Of a stretch of DNA of 64,000 nucleotides, positions 45,800 to 55,425 are shown one piece after another (positions within the stretch are counted from its first letter, which is position 1; the number at the start of each line of letters is the position of its first letter). Under the pieces are notes generated by a model that saw only the letters and a list, made by a program, of their open reading frames with translations, was not told the origin of the DNA and searched no databases. The stretch is from Paradesertivirga sp966210515 (GTDB lineage Bacteria > Bacteroidota > Bacteroidia > Sphingobacteriales > Sphingobacteriaceae), in assembly GCA_966210515.1 (NCBI GenBank), contig CBIHLM010000004.1:29976-93975 (forward strand), in the 5' to 3' direction. Made by a program: the position numbers and the translations under genes.

Positions 45800-47683
45800 A
45801 TGAATACCACCGCACCTTTAATTAATCTGTTTGGAAAGCAATTCAATATACCATCTTATCAGCGAGGTTATCGTTGGGGAGATCAGGAAGTAACCGAACT
45901 TTTAGATGATCTATGGGAGTTCCAGAAAGCAGCTTCAAAGGGCGAATTTTATTGCTTACAGCCAATAGTGCTCAAAAGGATCTCGGAAAATGAGTTTGAC
46001 GTAATTGACGGGCAACAGCGTTTAACCACCCTCTATCTTATCTTAGTGTTTCTGGAGGATAAGAGGTTAGATGAGGGGTATAATGCTGAACTTTTTAGAC
46101 TTATTTATGAAACACGAAAAGACTGCGAAGCATTTCTACTTGACAAGCGTTTCGCTGGGGAAACTGACACCAGCAATATAGACTATTTCCATATCTGCCA
46201 TGCTTACCAGATCATCAAAAAATGGTTTGACATACACCCTGGATCAAAGGGTAAGCTTACATCAATCCTAATGGATGTTGATGATGGAAGCAATAAAAAT
46301 GTAAAGCTAATTTGGTATGAAATCGCTAATCATGAAAATCCAATCGATGCGTTCATCAGACTCAATATTGGAAAAATCCCGTTGACTGATGCAGAACTGA
46401 TAAAAGCTCTCTTACTTCAATCCGATAAATACTCCCCCGAAAAACTAGAGCGGGTACAAAAGAAATTGTTCAAAATTGCTTCAGAATGGGATCAAATTGA
46501 GTATAAACTTCAAGAAGAGGAGTTTTGGTACTTCCTCAATAACGAACAAAAGAACAGCCCGACACATATAGAGTTTATTTTTGATTTGATCGCTAAAAAG
46601 AAAACCTCTGAGTTTCCGGACCTGTTGAAACAACAATCTTCCTATCAATTATTCAGCGAAAAGGGCTTAAAGCACTCTACCTACCTGGTAATTTCGAAAT
46701 ACATAGACCAACTGACGGGGGCTACTAAAACGACAGCGTATGACGAAAACAGAATTGCCGCATTGGAAAGCTTTTGGAATGAAGTTTCAGAATATTTTCA
46801 ATATTTTCTGGAGTGGTTTAATCAACGGGATCTCTTTCATTATGTGGGCTACCTGATCGTATTCGATTTTCAAAAAACGCTAATTGAAACCCTTATTGGG
46901 GCTTCAAAAAAATTAACTAAAAAAGACTTTCGGAAACTTCTCGAAAAAAAGATTGAGGAAGCTATTACCTATAAAAAAAGGAGAGAAAATGAATTGGGTA
47001 GTTCTGAACTGATAGCGTTTTCGGAGCTTAACTATGATTCTGACAGTCCAGTAATTCATAAAGTGCTTTTGCTACATAATGTTATAACCACTCTAAATAG
47101 CGATAAAGAACTTGCAAGATTTCCGTTTAATCTTTACAAAAAAACAAAGGAAAAGAGAAAGTGGAGTCTGGAGCATATACACGCTCAGAATTCGGAGATA
47201 ATTACAAATCAGGAAAATCAACAGACCTGGATAAAAGACCATATCAAATCACTTCAAAATATTGGTGACGACCGAAATAACTCTTTGATAAATAAACTTG
47301 AACAGGCATTAAAACAAAGCAAATTGAGCCAGGACGAGTTCAATTCGCTTTTTGAAAAGGTGAATAAAGTATTTGACATTCAATCGGGATTCCCTGAAGA
47401 AGAGAAACATAAAATTGGAAATTTATGCTTGATTGATGCAGCTTCAAATAGCCAGTTGAATAATTCAGTATTCGATGTCAAACGAGAAAAATTGAAAAAG
47501 AGAGAACTGGAAGGCCATTATATTCCAATTTGTACAAGGAATGCTTTTTTGAAGGCCTATTCCACTTTTCCCCGAAGTAATGCTTTCTGGACTGACGATG
47601 ACCGGAAATATTATGTAAGCGACTTGCAATCAACTTTAAACGATTTTTTTCCTAAGCACTGGCAATCAACAACACAAGTATGA
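45800..47683 (+). CDS. DUF262 - DUF1524 (GmrSD-like) protein
   Basis: A 627-residue protein. The N-terminal DUF262 domain begins FNIPSYQRGYRW and carries the nucleotide-hydrolysis motif DGQQR (Asp70-Arg74). The C-terminal DUF1524 domain has the HNH-type signature SLEHIHAQN (Glu458, His459, His461). This is the layout of fused GmrSD enzymes, which cut modified phage DNA with NTP hydrolysis. It is embedded in a type I operon between hsdS and hsdR, together with a second DUF262 gene that overlaps its stop by four bases. It may act alone as a type IV enzyme or assist the type I complex. Confidence 0.85.
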   Translation: MNTTAPLINLFGKQFNIPSYQRGYRWGDQEVTELLDDLWEFQKAASKGEFYCLQPIVLKRISENEFDVIDGQQRLTTLYLILVFLEDKRLDEGYNAELFRLIYETRKDCEAFLLDKRFAGETDTSNIDYFHICHAYQIIKKWFDIHPGSKGKLTSILMDVDDGSNKNVKLIWYEIANHENPIDAFIRLNIGKIPLTDAELIKALLLQSDKYSPEKLERVQKKLFKIASEWDQIEYKLQEEEFWYFLNNEQKNSPTHIEFIFDLIAKKKTSEFPDLLKQQSSYQLFSEKGLKHSTYLVISKYIDQLTGATKTTAYDENRIAALESFWNEVSEYFQYFLEWFNQRDLFHYVGYLIVFDFQKTLIETLIGASKKLTKKDFRKLLEKKIEEAITYKKRRENELGSSELIAFSELNYDSDSPVIHKVLLLHNVITTLNSDKELARFPFNLYKKTKEKRKWSLEHIHAQNSEIITNQENQQTWIKDHIKSLQNIGDDRNNSLINKLEQALKQSKLSQDEFNSLFEKVNKVFDIQSGFPEEEKHKIGNLCLIDAASNSQLNNSVFDVKREKLKKRELEGHYIPICTRNAFLKAYSTFPRSNAFWTDDDRKYYVSDLQSTLNDFFPKHWQSTTQV

Positions 47684-49977
47684 AATTTTCGTTTCTGGAA
47701 CTCATCAATAATCATAATATAACTGTCCCAATTATTCAGAGGGACTATGCCCAAGGACGAGAATCATCAAAGGAGATTCGGGAAAGCTTTGTGTCTAAGC
47801 TGCACGAGACACTAAACAGCCAGCCCGAAGCGCCTAGCTCTAGATTGCATTTAGATTTTGTGTATGGGTATGTCAAGCCAGACTCGACATTTATTCCTCT
47901 TGATGGGCAGCAGCGTTTAACTACCCTCTTTCTTCTGCATTACTATCTCGCCTGCAAAGAGTTTGATTCAGAAGAGGTGAACCTCAAACAAATACAGGAC
48001 ACTCTTCAAAAATTCACTTATGAGACACGAGTATCTTCCGAACGGTTTTGTAAAGCTTTAATAAAAAATCGGATAGATTTTGACAATGGGTATCTTCCCA
48101 GTGACCAGATTAAAGATGCACCCTGGTTCAGCAGTTCATGGTCAAACGATCCGACAGTTTCTGCTCTACTCTACATGTTAGACACTATCCACAATAGATT
48201 CTCGGATTCCCCTACCCTTTGGCACAGACTAGAGGATAATCAATGTATCACATTTGAGTTTATCGATATAAAATCTGATGAGTTTAAACTTACCGACGAA
48301 TTATATATAAAAATGAATTCCAGGGGTAAGCCACTTACAGACTTCGAGAATTTCAAAGCTCTCTTCGCCGATTTACTAGCGAGCCCAAAATCTGATTATG
48401 CGACTACTAAAATAGAGTTATCGGGGTCAGAGATTTCCTACCAGCAATATTTCGCTATCAAAATTGATGGGGCATGGATGGATCTATTTTGGAAATATAG
48501 GAGTGAATCGGTAGCTATAGATGACGCAATCGTTAACGTTATAACTTATTTAACAGAAACACTGTATCACATCAACAATGTAGGGGAAAATGATTTTGAA
48601 TTTAATACATCTCTGTTAGAGCAAATATATTGGAAGCAGGAGAACGTGCTTTTCCTTTTCAAATCCTTAGACTTCTTGGCCAAACAAGAGAGTCTTGTCG
48701 ACTTTTTTGACGACATTTTTTATCTAAACGGATATAGCAATAAAAAGGTCCGACTATTCGATAACAAATCGACAGATCTGTTTCTGAGAGCAATAACTGC
48801 AAATTCATTTGATGTCACGCAAAAGGTATTGATGTATGGCTTGCTTTATTACTCTTTATTTGTAAGTCGCGAAGATCAAAATGAACTTAAGCGTTTTTTG
48901 CGAATTTTAAGGAACATGCTGGCGAGGGTGCGACAGGTAAACCAAAAAAATCGCATAGAATATACAACAAACTTGAGGCTCCCTAACTTAAGCGAGTATG
49001 CCAAATTCATACGCGGTTTCGTAGACAATATTAATTCCGCGAAGATTTTCAATTCTTATCTGACTTTTTCTGAGAACGGATATAGTGGCTTTCCAAAAGA
49101 AGCATTTGAAGCCGAACAAGACAAGGCTAGGATAATTTGCAATCGACCGGATGTTGAAGAAATCATTTTTTTACTAGAGGATCATGAAGATATTCAAGGT
49201 ATTACTGAAATTTTTGATTTGAGGAAAAATGACATAGCCGACTTTGCAAAAGCTTTCTATGAAATATGGAACCCTGAAACAAATAATTCTCTTTTAATTC
49301 GGTCTCTATTATCGTACGATGATTATGCTGTAATGACCCACGAGTCTACTTTACTAGGACCTATATATTATTTCGGTATAGATTCTAAATGGAATAGGAT
49401 TTTGACAGCAATCGACAAAGGTGAACGGGCTAAGGTTGCGAAAGTACTTAACGACCTGATTACAGATTTTATTAAAATCGAGGGAGGAAAGGTAGATGAT
49501 AAAATAAGGTCCATAATGAAATTGTATAAAGATGAGAAAATGGATTGGCGATACTACTTCGTGAAATACTCCGAAATGACCTCCAAATACGATATGAATT
49601 TTAACTCATTTACTTGGAGCGATAATGATTATGAAGTCACGAGAGTAGGGAACACCGGAACCAACCCGTTAGCTTCTTATCACGTAAATCCATATATTTT
49701 CACCCTCTATAAACGACTTGAAAACAAAAAGCTTGAGTTTTTCTGGGGCCGATTTAGTAACTATATTAGCACTCTTCGATTAAAGGGAAAATTCGACCTT
49801 ATATGCCATAAGACAGGTTGGAAAATAACCCCACTGAAAAATTATAAGATACCTGAACCTATTTTAAACAAATATTCGATTGAAAATCATGATCTCTTTT
49901 ACATTTTGCCGGAAAATAAAAAGATCGATAGAATACAAAATTGTAAAAACTTTATCGAAGAGATAATTGCGAATTAA
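47680..49977 (+). CDS. Second DUF262 protein without a visible HNH domain
   Basis: A 765-residue protein that starts at the ATGA overlap with the preceding DUF262/DUF1524 gene. DUF262 motifs: VPIIQRDYAQGR and LDGQQRL (Asp75-Arg79), then MNSRGKPLTDFENFKA, a conserved later block. No HNH or DUF1524 signature is visible; the last 250 residues (YYFVKYSEMTSKYD onward, ending NFIEEIIAN) are of unknown kind. It looks like the regulatory or NTPase half of a two-protein unit with its neighbour. The hsdR start codon follows its stop directly with no spacing. Confidence 0.8.
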   Translation: MKFSFLELINNHNITVPIIQRDYAQGRESSKEIRESFVSKLHETLNSQPEAPSSRLHLDFVYGYVKPDSTFIPLDGQQRLTTLFLLHYYLACKEFDSEEVNLKQIQDTLQKFTYETRVSSERFCKALIKNRIDFDNGYLPSDQIKDAPWFSSSWSNDPTVSALLYMLDTIHNRFSDSPTLWHRLEDNQCITFEFIDIKSDEFKLTDELYIKMNSRGKPLTDFENFKALFADLLASPKSDYATTKIELSGSEISYQQYFAIKIDGAWMDLFWKYRSESVAIDDAIVNVITYLTETLYHINNVGENDFEFNTSLLEQIYWKQENVLFLFKSLDFLAKQESLVDFFDDIFYLNGYSNKKVRLFDNKSTDLFLRAITANSFDVTQKVLMYGLLYYSLFVSREDQNELKRFLRILRNMLARVRQVNQKNRIEYTTNLRLPNLSEYAKFIRGFVDNINSAKIFNSYLTFSENGYSGFPKEAFEAEQDKARIICNRPDVEEIIFLLEDHEDIQGITEIFDLRKNDIADFAKAFYEIWNPETNNSLLIRSLLSYDDYAVMTHESTLLGPIYYFGIDSKWNRILTAIDKGERAKVAKVLNDLITDFIKIEGGKVDDKIRSIMKLYKDEKMDWRYYFVKYSEMTSKYDMNFNSFTWSDNDYEVTRVGNTGTNPLASYHVNPYIFTLYKRLENKKLEFFWGRFSNYISTLRLKGKFDLICHKTGWKITPLKNYKIPEPILNKYSIENHDLFYILPENKKIDRIQNCKNFIEEIIAN

Positions 49978-52900
49978 ATGAGCTACGAATACTCCGAAGA
50001 CGGCTTGGTAGAAACCGCCACCCAGCAGGTTTTAGAAGAACTTGGCTGGGAAGTAAAGTATGCCTGGAAACAGGAAAGCTTCGGCCCTGAAGGCTTGCTC
50101 GGAAGAGAAAATAAATCACAGGTTATTTTAAGCCGGTATTTACTGGCTGCTTTGCGGAAAAACAATCCCGGTTTTCCCGATTCAGCCTATCAGCAAGCCA
50201 TCGACCAGATTTCGGAAAAGGTAGCTGATCAATCACTCGGAAAGATCAATCAGCAGAAATACAAGCTCTTTAAAGAAGGTGTAGAAGTCAGTTTTACCAA
50301 TGCAAAGGGAGAACTGGAACGAAAGCGATTAAAAACTTTCGATTTTACTGACTATCAAAGCAACCATTTCCTTGCAGTAAGGCAGTTTGAGGTCGTTGGC
50401 GAGTTATACAGTCGCCGCCCGGATATTATTGGATTTGTTAACGGCATCCCGCTGGTGTTCTTTGAATTGAAAGCGCATCATACCAATCTCCGAAATGCCT
50501 ACACGGAAAACATCAGCGACTATAAAGACACCATTTCACACATTTTCCATTGCAATGCTTTCATTGTATTAAGCAATGGTACCGATGCCAAGGTGGGAAC
50601 AATCACCAGTCCCTATAAATACTTCCTGGAATGGAAGCGTATAACCGAGGAAGAGGAAGGCATTGTGAGTCTAGACACCATGCTCCGGGGAACCTGCAGC
50701 AAAGAAAACCTGATGGACGTTTTCGAAAACTTCCTGCTGTTCGACGACAGTGATGGCGACGTGAGTAAGATAATGGCCAAGAACCACCAGTTTATCGGTG
50801 TAAACAAGGTAATTGACCAGGCTTCCAACATTAACGACCTGAAAGGGAAGCTGGGTGTTTTCTGGCATACACAGGGAAGCGGAAAATCGTACTCCATTGT
50901 TTTTATTTGTCAGAAAATACACCGCAAGTTTGGCGGCTCGTATACCTTCCTCATCGTTGCCGACCGGTCCGAACTGGAACGGCAGCTTTACGATACATTT
51001 ACCGGCGTAGGTTGTGTAAGCGGAAAAGAAGTGCTGGCAAAGAGCCGTAACCATTTAAGAGAACTGCTTAGCCACAATCACAGATACGTTTTTACGCTTA
51101 TTCATAAGTTTTCCATCGACCCGAAAACGGAAACTGAGTTTCCGCTGATAACCGACCGGAAAAACGTCATCGTTATTTCTGATGAAGCCCACCGTACTCA
51201 GGCAGGAACTTTCGCCCGGAACATGCGCTATCATGCCATTCCGAATGCCTCATATTTAGGTTTTACAGGTACTCCGATTATAAAAGAGGAGGAAGAACTC
51301 ACCAAAAATATCTTCGGAGAATATGTGTCTGTATATGATTTCAACCGGGCGATAAAAGACGGGGCCACGCTTCGCTTATTATACATGAACCGTGGAGAAA
51401 AGCTGGGAATCAAAAATCCTTTGCTCGACGAACAGATGGCGGCCATTCTCTTAAACGAGGATCTAGATGAGGACCAGCGACGCAAACTTACCTACTTGTT
51501 CAACAAGGATTATGTGGTACTTACCGCCGAACCGCGCTTAAACGCTATTGCTAAAGACCTGGTATGGCACTTTAACGAAAGAGGTTACCAGGGTAAGGCG
51601 ATGCTTGTGGCTCTGGATAAACCAACAGCAGTACGGATGTATCAGTTGATGCAAAAATACTGGCCGGTTTATATTGAAGATCTTAAAAGTAGGATTAAAC
51701 AAGCCGACGATCTGCAAGAGGAATTGACACTAAAACGTAAACTCGCCAATGTAGAGAGTACCGAGATTTGTGTGGTTATAAGTCCGGAGCAAAACGAAGT
51801 TGACAAGTTCCGGAAAATGGATCTGGATATTGAGATCCACCGGAAAAAGATGGTTGAACGGGATCTGGAAAAAGAATTCAAAGACGAAGAAAACCCGTTT
51901 CGCTTTGCTATTGTCTGTGCTATGTGGATTACGGGTTTTGACGCGCCTTGTATCTCCACAGTCTATTTGGATAAACCAATTCAGGGTCATACCCTGATGC
52001 AAACCATTGCCCGTGCCAACCGTGTGTACGATGATGAGAAAGAGAACGGACTCATTGTCGATTACGGCAACGTATATACTCAGCTTGAAAAAGCTTACTC
52101 TGTGTATGGTGAAGGTACCGAAGGTGGAGCAAAGAAACCCGGTGAAAACCCAGATGACCCAAAGCGGCCGGTAGAACTGATTCTTGAACTCGAGCAAGAA
52201 CTCAAAGAATCCATCCGGGCAGTACAGGGGTATTTGGCAGAGTTAGGCTTTCAATTATCAGAGCTGAGCAGTCCGGAACTTAAGCCAATGCAGAAGCTCG
52301 GTAAGATAAAATCTGCTATGGATTGCGTATGCCTGAATGAGACTACCCGTACCAAGTTTGAGGTTATGGCCAGGGAAGTATTCCGTAAATACCATGCGCT
52401 CTATCCGGAGGAGCAGGTAAAAGCTTATATCCGAAGTTTTAACGCTATTGAAGCAATTTATCAACAGTTAAATCAGCAGGTGAAAACAGCTGATGTTACT
52501 TCCATCATTTTAGAATTGCAGCAGCTTATTGATGAAAGTGTATTTATAACAGATTCGAAAGTTGAAGAAATACAGATTGATTTAGGCAATCTTGATTTTG
52601 ACAAACTAAAAGCCGCATTTAAGAAAGTCCAGCGTAAAAACACCATGTTGTTCGACTTGCAGCAAGCTGTCGAGCAAAAGCTGGAGCAGATGCTAAAAGA
52701 AAATCCGCTCCGCATTGAATTTTACGAACGCTATCAGCTTATCATTCAGGAATACAATAAAGGTAAAAGCCTGGAGGATACTGTGAAAGCTTTTGATAAT
52801 CTAAGTGACTTTATCAAAGATTTAAATATCGAGGAAGCCAGAGCAGTTCGGGAGAATCTGAACGATGAAACCCTGGCAATTTTTGATTTACTGCGGGAAG

Positions 52901-53175
52901 GAAAGACGTTAAGTCAGAATGAAATTAAAGAAGTAAAGAAAGTGGCAGTAGCTACACTTCAATTATTGAAAGAGCAAAAACTTCAGGTTGAAAGATGGCG
53001 GGATAGCAGACAAATATCCGCACAGGTGAAAACGATGATTTTTGATAGTTTACAATGGTTGCCTGCATCGGTATATACAGATGATGATGTGAATGTTAAA
53101 ACAAATTCATTATATCAGCATATTTACACAAATTATCCAGGCGGCGGACAAAGTATATACAGTGGCAGACTTTAA
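49978..53175 (+). CDS. hsdR: Type I restriction-modification endonuclease/translocase subunit
   Basis: A 1065-residue HsdR. The nuclease domain has RRPDIIGFVNG with Asp149 and FFELK with Glu163 and Lys165, a complete PD-ExK site. The helicase motor follows: Walker A HTQGSGKS with Lys303, DEAH at 402-405, GFTGTPI, and ITGFDAPCIS, QTIARANRVY. The C-terminal third is helical and should hold the HsdM-binding part. The ATG directly abuts the stop of the DUF262 gene, so the subunit is translated from the shared operon mRNA. The nuclease and motor look intact, so the system is probably active. Confidence 0.95.
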   Translation: MSYEYSEDGLVETATQQVLEELGWEVKYAWKQESFGPEGLLGRENKSQVILSRYLLAALRKNNPGFPDSAYQQAIDQISEKVADQSLGKINQQKYKLFKEGVEVSFTNAKGELERKRLKTFDFTDYQSNHFLAVRQFEVVGELYSRRPDIIGFVNGIPLVFFELKAHHTNLRNAYTENISDYKDTISHIFHCNAFIVLSNGTDAKVGTITSPYKYFLEWKRITEEEEGIVSLDTMLRGTCSKENLMDVFENFLLFDDSDGDVSKIMAKNHQFIGVNKVIDQASNINDLKGKLGVFWHTQGSGKSYSIVFICQKIHRKFGGSYTFLIVADRSELERQLYDTFTGVGCVSGKEVLAKSRNHLRELLSHNHRYVFTLIHKFSIDPKTETEFPLITDRKNVIVISDEAHRTQAGTFARNMRYHAIPNASYLGFTGTPIIKEEEELTKNIFGEYVSVYDFNRAIKDGATLRLLYMNRGEKLGIKNPLLDEQMAAILLNEDLDEDQRRKLTYLFNKDYVVLTAEPRLNAIAKDLVWHFNERGYQGKAMLVALDKPTAVRMYQLMQKYWPVYIEDLKSRIKQADDLQEELTLKRKLANVESTEICVVISPEQNEVDKFRKMDLDIEIHRKKMVERDLEKEFKDEENPFRFAIVCAMWITGFDAPCISTVYLDKPIQGHTLMQTIARANRVYDDEKENGLIVDYGNVYTQLEKAYSVYGEGTEGGAKKPGENPDDPKRPVELILELEQELKESIRAVQGYLAELGFQLSELSSPELKPMQKLGKIKSAMDCVCLNETTRTKFEVMAREVFRKYHALYPEEQVKAYIRSFNAIEAIYQQLNQQVKTADVTSIILELQQLIDESVFITDSKVEEIQIDLGNLDFDKLKAAFKKVQRKNTMLFDLQQAVEQKLEQMLKENPLRIEFYERYQLIIQEYNKGKSLEDTVKAFDNLSDFIKDLNIEEARAVRENLNDETLAIFDLLREGKTLSQNEIKEVKKVAVATLQLLKEQKLQVERWRDSRQISAQVKTMIFDSLQWLPASVYTDDDVNVKTNSLYQHIYTNYPGGGQSIYSGRL

Positions 53176-53185
53176 CGATAGATAG

Positions 53186-54055
53186 GTGATTAGTATACAT
53201 CTCGGAGAGGACTCCATTTTTACAGATTTTTCAGGTTTCCGGCAGCTTCTAAGGTTTTATGAGAACTGTCGCCAATATCATGACACAACTATCGCTATTG
53301 CATTGGATGATGTGCGATGGGTGGACGGAAACCTCTGTGCATTCCTTGGAGCAATCCTTTACAGACTTAATAAAGAAAATCAGTTGTCGTTTTCTATCGA
53401 CGCAAAACAGGTATCCGAGAAGTGCGGAATCTTATTTCATAACAATTTTATCCCGCTCGACCAGAATCTGAGGCAATATCAAAAGAAGAGTTGTATCCCT
53501 TATAAGGGCTTTTTGCCAAAGCAAAAGGATGAGTTTATTAATTACCTGGAGAATGAATTGCTTGTTCACGCGGCAATGCCGAAATTTGCAGATGAGACCA
53601 AAGAAAAGTTAATTGATGACTTAACAGAGGTTTACGCTAACATTGATAAACATGCAGAAACAGACGACCCCTTCTTTGTTTGCGGCCAGCACTATGTTCG
53701 ACAAGAAAAGATACATTTCACGATATGTGATTTAGGAGTAGGGTTTTATAAGAAGATTAAAGAGCGTAAGCCGGATAAAATAAATTCGGACGGCGATTCC
53801 ATTTTATGGGCTATTGAAGGAAATAGTACTAAGCCTGACGCACCGGGTGGAAGTGGGCTTAAAAACCTTCACAAATATTTTGACGATAATAGTGGGGGGC
53901 TTCAAATCTATACTGGCGATGCTGGCTGGTGCAGCAAAACAATGAAGGCAGGTTCTATTTATCCCAATGGTGTAACTAGTTTAAGAAACACATATATTGG
54001 TTCAGTAATAAATTTGGAGTTCAATAAAAAAACACTAATTTCAGGAAAGTTTTAA
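53186..54055 (+). CDS. GHKL-type ATPase protein (first gene of an ATPase-STAS-PIN cassette)
   Basis: A 289-residue protein. The C-terminal half holds the three GHKL ATP-binding boxes: N box LTEVYANIDKHAE, G1 box ICDLGVGFYKK, and G2 box GGSGLKNLHKY. The N-terminal half (IFTDFSGFRQLLRFY, IALDDVRWVDGNLCAFLGAI) resembles a STAS-like or regulatory fold. It has no HisKA dimerisation domain and no phosphorylatable His in the usual place, so it resembles anti-sigma-type ATPases more than a histidine kinase. It starts at a GTG 10 bases after hsdR, so it may be co-transcribed. The following STAS-like gene is a natural partner for such an ATPase. Confidence 0.75.
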   Translation: MISIHLGEDSIFTDFSGFRQLLRFYENCRQYHDTTIAIALDDVRWVDGNLCAFLGAILYRLNKENQLSFSIDAKQVSEKCGILFHNNFIPLDQNLRQYQKKSCIPYKGFLPKQKDEFINYLENELLVHAAMPKFADETKEKLIDDLTEVYANIDKHAETDDPFFVCGQHYVRQEKIHFTICDLGVGFYKKIKERKPDKINSDGDSILWAIEGNSTKPDAPGGSGLKNLHKYFDDNSGGLQIYTGDAGWCSKTMKAGSIYPNGVTSLRNTYIGSVINLEFNKKTLISGKF

Positions 54056-54140
54056 GGTTTGATATTTATACTTAGCTTTGCAACCCTGAAAACAATCCAA
54101 AATAATTTTCGTTAGTATATTGAAAAACACCCCTTTAACA

Positions 54141-54476
54141 ATGAAAATTAGCGTTATAAATATCTTAAATAGCTCAAATGCTTCCCTTCACGATGATGGC
54201 ATTAAGGTATATGATGAGATAAGAAAGCATTTCGAATCTCCTCAAAAGGAAGAAGTAGAAGTAGATTTCGCTGATATTAAACGCTGTTCTACATTATTTC
54301 TTAATGCTTCATTTGGTAAGCTCTTAGCCGACTATGGAGAAGAAGAAGTGAAAAAGTATATTCACCCCGTTAGTTATACTCAAATCTTAAACTTTATGCA
54401 TAAGTATTCTGACATGTGGGACAACTTTATTAATAAAGAAAACTACCAGGCCTACCGCGAGGAAGCTCTTGCTTAA
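54141..54476 (+). CDS. STAS-like domain protein (DUF4325 type)
   Basis: A 111-residue protein: MKISVINIL, then a helix (DDGIKVYDEIRKHF), then VEVDFADIKRCSTLFLNASFGKLL, the hallmark strand-turn-helix of DUF4325/STAS-like domains, where the phospho-acceptor region of anti-anti-sigma factors lies. Such proteins are often next to GHKL ATPases. The ATG at 54141 is chosen; a TTG seven codons upstream is possible. Gap of 85 bases to the ATPase gene and 6 bases to the PIN gene. Likely a switch that couples the ATPase to the nuclease. Confidence 0.75.
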   Translation: MKISVINILNSSNASLHDDGIKVYDEIRKHFESPQKEEVEVDFADIKRCSTLFLNASFGKLLADYGEEEVKKYIHPVSYTQILNFMHKYSDMWDNFINKENYQAYREEALA

Positions 54477-54482
54477 GACACT

Positions 54483-55067
54483 TTGAATATTATTAATTTA
54501 CATAATAATGGCAGTCCGAAAGACTGCTATTATATTTTAGACAGTAATGTTTGGCTGCCAATTTTAGGTATCGATGATGAACCAACAAGCCAGCACTATA
54601 AAATATTCTTCGATAAAATATTTAAGCTTGAGAATGCAAGAATATTACTTTGCACACTTCAGTTAAGTGAAATATTAAATCGTTTATTGCGCTTTAACGC
54701 CAACAAGCTTTATTTTAACAAGTACAAAGGAACCTCCGGTGCACCAAAGTTTCCGGAATTTTATAAATCTGAATTCCGAGGTAGCGATGAGTGCAAAATA
54801 TATTATGAAAATATTATAGATGACATTGATGGATATTCATCTCACGTAATTTTTAAGGACTTGGATCAAAGCGATTTTTCCACTTTGACATCTTTTGATG
54901 CGAAAAAACTGGATTTTAATGACAACTATCTTTACTTGCTGGCAAATCACGAGTCAGCCATAATCATCACCCATGACGCCGACTTCTTCGGTTTGGATGT
55001 TACAGTAGGTACCTACAATAGAAAATTATATCAAGCATATACGGATTCCATTAAACCTAAGTTATAA
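54483..55067 (+). CDS. PIN-like ribonuclease domain protein
   Basis: A 194-residue protein with acidic residues in PIN-domain order: Asp20 in YILDSNVWL, Glu63 in LQLSEILNR, Asp147 in DFNDNYLYLLA, and Asp165/Asp167 in ITHDADFF. These bind metal and cut RNA in PIN nucleases. The protein begins at a TTG (54483); no ATG is in frame at the N-terminus, and the DSN block sits at residue 20, so TTG is required. It is six bases behind the STAS-like gene. It would be the effector of the cassette, analogous to a toxin whose activity is held back by the STAS/ATPase pair; that role is inferred. Confidence 0.75.
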   Translation: MNIINLHNNGSPKDCYYILDSNVWLPILGIDDEPTSQHYKIFFDKIFKLENARILLCTLQLSEILNRLLRFNANKLYFNKYKGTSGAPKFPEFYKSEFRGSDECKIYYENIIDDIDGYSSHVIFKDLDQSDFSTLTSFDAKKLDFNDNYLYLLANHESAIIITHDADFFGLDVTVGTYNRKLYQAYTDSIKPKL

Positions 55068-55078
55068 GTGGGAGTTCC

Positions 55079-55309
55079 TTAAACCAGAATCACATCAGTA
55101 ACTGAAATTTCATCCTGTAACCCTAATTCTTCTTCAGTCACCTCTCGTATGGCGAGTCTTTTTCCTTCTCCTTCAGCTTGCACAAGTAGCGGAAATATAT
55201 CTTCTTGAATATGATAGAAAATGGTCATCAGCAGCTGCGCGTAAAGGTCATCTTCACTACCTGAAAAGTCGCGAATGGTAAGTTTCTCCAGTGATTGGTG
55301 TGGGGTCAT
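55079..55309 (-). CDS. Small acidic hypothetical protein at the right end of the island
   Basis: A 76-residue acidic protein: helix LTIRDFSGSEDDLYAQLLMTIFYH, then VQAEGEGKRLAIREV and an acidic end EEELGLQDEISVTDVILV. No motif recognised. It is convergent with the PIN gene and 11 bases from its stop, and reads opposite to the rest of the island. Starts at an ATG. Could be a remnant or an independent small gene. Confidence 0.4.
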   Translation of the reverse strand: MTPHQSLEKLTIRDFSGSEDDLYAQLLMTIFYHIQEDIFPLLVQAEGEGKRLAIREVTEEELGLQDEISVTDVILV

Positions 55310-55425
55310 TTACTAGCGGATATATCTAATATTAAGCGGATATTATCTCAGTTATAATGAGCCTCATTAATCATCTACACAAATTTCGGCCCTAACCCAG
55401 ACACGGGTTCGCTTCGCTAGTGGTA

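Noticed and set aside
51730..52197. 155-codon minus-strand open frame inside hsdR
   Set aside because: Opposite-strand shadow of a fully motif-bearing gene; no family motifs and no place for a promoter.
53186..54055. Calling the GHKL protein a two-component histidine kinase
   Set aside because: No HisKA-type dimerisation helix with a phospho-accepting His, and no response regulator nearby.
37317..55067. Assignment of the island cargo to BREX, DISARM, Hachiman or a CRISPR system
   Set aside because: No PglZ, PglX, DrmB, DUF1837 or Cas motifs are seen and there is no repeat-spacer array; only type I restriction and DUF262 parts match named systems.
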